64,000 bases of DNA from Alicyclobacillus tolerans (GTDB lineage: Bacteria; Bacillota; Bacilli; Alicyclobacillales; Alicyclobacillaceae): the NCBI RefSeq assembly GCF_001447355.1, contig NZ_JXBW01000001.1:124001-188000 (forward strand), given 5' to 3'. This document shows, in pieces, positions 61,802 through 64,000 of the stretch; position 1 is the first letter of the stretch; each line of letters begins with the position of its first letter. The translations under genes were made by a program, and so were the position numbers. The notes under the pieces are model-generated. The model saw only the letters and a list, made by a program, of their open reading frames with translations, did no database searches and was not told where the DNA came from.

Positions 61802-63105
61802 AGAACGAGATCGTTTGCGGCCGCAGATGTCACTGCGTCTGCAATCGCGCGTTCGACCTCGGGGACGGATTTCGCGGCGATGCCGTGATTGGCGGCAAGC
61901 TGAGCGAGGTCGCGACTGTATTGCAAATGCGGATTGCTCGCCGTCGTAAAGATGAACTCGTCGACAACCGACGCGAGCGTTCCCACAACACCTTCCGCAT
62001 CTTTATCATCGGGCAAGGATAAGACTGCACACACCCGCCCTGTTTGCCCTGCCTGGCGACGTTCGACGAACCTGCGCACAAACGCCGCGTTCACGGCATG
62101 AATCGCGCCATCCACGACGACGGTCGGCGATTCCTGCACGATATGCAAACGCCCCGGAAGAATTAAATCGCTGAGATCGACAGCAATAGGCATATGGGTA
62201 TGTCGATCACCTTGATGACTCGCTCGATGTGAAATGGCTTTGGCCGCCGCAACAAGTGAGAGACCGACGTTGTCCGGGTAGGATAGCAAACGCTCGTCAA
62301 TTCGAGCCGAGTGCACATGGCCTTGATACGACGCCCGAACTAGATATGTACCCGAATGTTCGGCAGGCATCACATCTACCTGAAACGTATCATTCATGTA
62401 CGCAAAATCCCCAACGCGCCCAATGTAAGGCCGCATCACCGCCATTGCGCGGGGCGCTTGCTGACTGCTCACCGCCCATGACACATCTTCTGTAAGAATG
62501 CCCATTTTCGCGATCACGACGTCTTCCCATGTCGGCCCCAGTCGATCCAAATGTTCTGGAAAGATAGGCGTGATCACAACCCCTTGATGGACAATTCGAT
62601 TGACATCGTCGTGGCGTGCACCGCGCCCAAGTTCGAACAGATTAAAGTCGGTTTGTTGCTCCTTAAACCAAAGAGCTGCCATGGCGGCGACGATACCAAC
62701 AGGCCCTATGTATTGATCCGGCGGAACCGGAAGCCTATCGACCACATGCCGTACCCTGTCCGCCATACGGACGAAGTCCGGCTCCGGAATCATCTCACCA
62801 TTTACGCGGATTCGTTCCAGAAAGTCAACCAGGTGGGGACTCGTAAAAAGCCCAACTCGATATCCTAAACGCTCCAGTATCGCAGCCGTAAGAATGGCAT
62901 GTGATCCCTTTCCTTTACTTCCGGTCACCGCAATATTGTATCCGTATCGGTCCGGCCGGCCTAACGCATCCAAGATCCGGCCTGTCCATTCCGGATGCCG
63001 AACATCGCGATCCAAGCCAATGTGCCTTTCCTTTGGAAGGCGGCCATACGACGCAAACACAAAACGAATTGCATTTGTCACCTGTGCTGCCCATGACGAC
63101 GCCAA
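61702..63105 (-). CDS. FolC/Mur-ligase family protein
   Basis: A 467-residue Mur-ligase-fold enzyme with the ATP loop VTGSKGKGSHA near residue 52, TSPHLVDFLERI (FolC-type loop), and the C-terminal domain with VDGAIHAVNAA. It resembles folylpolyglutamate synthase/dihydrofolate synthase, which adds glutamate to folates, although the sequence diverges from the canonical FolC. TTG 63105 follows GAGAGGGG. The MntP-like gene follows at its stop. Confidence 0.82.
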   Translation of the reverse strand: MASSWAAQVTNAIRFVFASYGRLPKERHIGLDRDVRHPEWTGRILDALGRPDRYGYNIAVTGSKGKGSHAILTAAILERLGYRVGLFTSPHLVDFLERIRVNGEMIPEPDFVRMADRVRHVVDRLPVPPDQYIGPVGIVAAMAALWFKEQQTDFNLFELGRGARHDDVNRIVHQGVVITPIFPEHLDRLGPTWEDVVIAKMGILTEDVSWAVSSQQAPRAMAVMRPYIGRVGDFAYMNDTFQVDVMPAEHSGTYLVRASYQGHVHSARIDERLLSYPDNVGLSLVAAAKAISHRASHQGDRHTHMPIAVDLSDLILPGRLHIVQESPTVVVDGAIHAVNAAFVRRFVERRQAGQTGRVCAVLSLPDDKDAEGVVGTLASVVDEFIFTTASNPHLQYSRDLAQLAANHGIAAKSVPEVERAIADAVTSAAANDLVLCVGTQSFVGDALRFFHVATGSIWRTRMGDGSH

Positions 63106-63153
63106 GACAATGCCCCTCTCTCTTGTCGCTAGTGTATCACGGGGATCTACACG

Positions 63154-63188
63154 CGAAAATACCACCCTCGTCTCGCGAAGGTGGTATT
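63154..63188 (-). terminator. Terminator after leuD
   Basis: AATACCACC-ttcgcgagacgag-GGTGGTATT followed by TTCG on the minus strand. The stem is good, the U-tract is short. Confidence 0.65.
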
Positions 63189-63214
63189 CCGTCTCGGCCC
63201 TGCTCGCCGGTTTC

Positions 63215-63820
63215 TCAGTACACAAATTGATACGCCTTGCGGTTCGCTTCATACGCACGAATGTCGGCCTCATACTGCAGCGTCAGACCGATGTCGTCCA
63301 AACCGTTCAACAACATGTAGCGCTTGTGTGCATCCACTTCGAACACAATTCTGTGCCCACAGTCCGTTTCAATGACCTGCGCTTCCAGATCAACTGTCGC
63401 CCGTTCCCACTGTCCTTTGGCATGCGTCTCCGCCAATTCCTTGCGGACGTCAGTGGGAATGACAATCGGCAAAACCCCGTTTTTAAAGCAGTTGTTAAAA
63501 AAGATATCCGCAAACGACGGTGCAATCACGACACGAAACCCATAGTCGGCGAGTGCCCAAACGGCATGCTCACGTGATGAACCACAGCCAAAGTTCTCAT
63601 CAGCTAACAAGATGGTGGCTCCTTGGGCACGAGCTGTGTTCAACTCGAAGTTCGCGTTCGGCGTTCCATCCGCTTGATAACGCCAGTCATAAAACAAAAA
63701 TTCGCCAAAACCATCGCGTTCGATCCGCTTTAAAAACTGCTTAGGAATGATTTGATCTGTATCGACGTTCAGTCGATTCATACAAACCACTTTACCTTCG
63801 TGCTTAACCAAAGGCTCCAT
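63215..63820 (-). CDS. leuD: 3-isopropylmalate dehydratase small subunit
   Basis: The 201-residue swivel subunit of isopropylmalate isomerase (leucine synthesis). [12 protein letters not shown] at the N-terminus and [15 protein letters not shown] near residue 77 are family signatures. ATG 63820 overlaps the leuC stop (TGATG), the usual coupling of leuC and leuD. Last gene of the leu operon here, followed by a terminator. Confidence 0.97.
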   Translation of the reverse strand: MEPLVKHEGKVVCMNRLNVDTDQIIPKQFLKRIERDGFGEFLFYDWRYQADGTPNANFELNTARAQGATILLADENFGCGSSREHAVWALADYGFRVVIAPSFADIFFNNCFKNGVLPIVIPTDVRKELAETHAKGQWERATVDLEAQVIETDCGHRIVFEVDAHKRYMLLNGLDDIGLTLQYEADIRAYEANRKAYQFVY

Positions 63821-64000
63821 CAGGCCGTAACCCCTTCCGATTGAAACGTGCGCACATCGACGAAATGACCAGCAATCGCAGCGGCGGCAGCCATGGCGGG
63901 ACTAACCAAATGCGTTCTCGCTCCTCGCCCTTGTCGGCCTTCAAAGTTGCGGTTTGACGTGGAGGCAGAACGCTCGCCAGCCGGGATGATGTCCGGATTC
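63820..64000 (-). CDS. leuC: 3-isopropylmalate dehydratase large subunit, C-terminal part
   Basis: The last 59 codons of leu[23 protein letters not shown] is the diagnostic C-terminal sequence of LeuC/aconitase-like enzymes, ending QSEGVTA. The rest of the gene, with the iron-sulfur-cluster cysteines, lies beyond the right edge. Confidence 0.96.
   Translation of the reverse strand, partial: NPDIIPAGERSASTSNRNFEGRQGRGARTHLVSPAMAAAAAIAGHFVDVRTFQSEGVTA

Overview
The window reads as chromosome of an endospore-forming Firmicute of the Alicyclobacillaceae type. Spore genes (a cotJABC operon, an alpha/beta SASP, two YtxC-like proteins) indicate Bacilli. The infC-rpmI-rplT cluster next to thrS and ytxC matches Bacillus gene order. 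A secreted glutamic (eqolisin) peptidase, an acid-active family, and moderate GC with many GTG/TTG starts fit an acidophilic or moderately thermophilic Alicyclobacillus relative. Genus assignment is inference. Starts were chosen by visible Shine-Dalgarno (SD) sequences, so several CDSs begin at internal GTG/TTG codons, and infC begins at ATT.

Layout. 1-4.4 kb: the 5' part of a SWIM zinc-finger gene, then a decayed mobile region: a tyrosine-recombinase C-terminal remnant, a 3' tRNA-Arg-like fragment that looks like an attachment site, and a DDE transposase cut by an IS21-family element (istA/istB). 4.6-13.9 kb, all minus strand: cotJABC, a PAP2-related membrane protein, a SpoU methyltransferase, infC-rpmI-rplT behind an attenuator leader, T-box-controlled thrS, ytxC and pepF. 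13.9-19.5 kb: a xylose locus (aldose epimerase, sugar transporter, xylB, xylA) with a XylR-type operator. 19.7-26.4 kb: an MFS transporter, a phosphoesterase, a second YtxC-like gene, tRNA-Val, a thioesterase, a holin-like protein, a secreted transglutaminase-like protein, an SDR and a repeat lipoprotein.

26.5-36.8 kb: a nucleobase permease; an NRAMP-related transporter with altered metal-site motifs behind an M-box magnesium riboswitch; an MBL hydrolase; tRNA-Leu; DUF1003 and DUF421 membrane proteins; an acetyl esterase; a CPBP-GrpB fusion protein; a CoA-binding protein; a cold-shock protein. 36.9-46.1 kb: an eqolisin, aldo/keto reductase, ThuA, a secreted arabinofuranosidase-like glycosidase with a cre-like site, an SSS symporter, and a Fur-family regulator with its box and a NicO-like transporter. 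46.2-51.0 kb is a cyclic-di-GMP neighbourhood: a c-di-GMP-I riboswitch before a chemoreceptor gene with an in-frame stop, and 1.4 kb further a diguanylate cyclase. 51.5-64 kb: four tRNAs, speD, rhomboid, a glycosyltransferase, a MacAB-type ABC exporter, a CBS protein, SASP, citrate synthase, an MntP-like protein, a FolC-like ligase, leuD and the end of leuC.

Themes: plant-polysaccharide use (xylose isomerase pathway, acetyl esterase, glycosidase, sugar transporters), RNA-based control (four riboswitch or attenuator leaders), metal homeostasis (Mg-type NRAMP, Fur box, MntP-like) and sporulation. The most unusual items are the CPBP-GrpB fusion, the c-di-GMP riboswitch driving an interrupted chemoreceptor, and the short ORF lying between the M-box terminator and its transporter gene.
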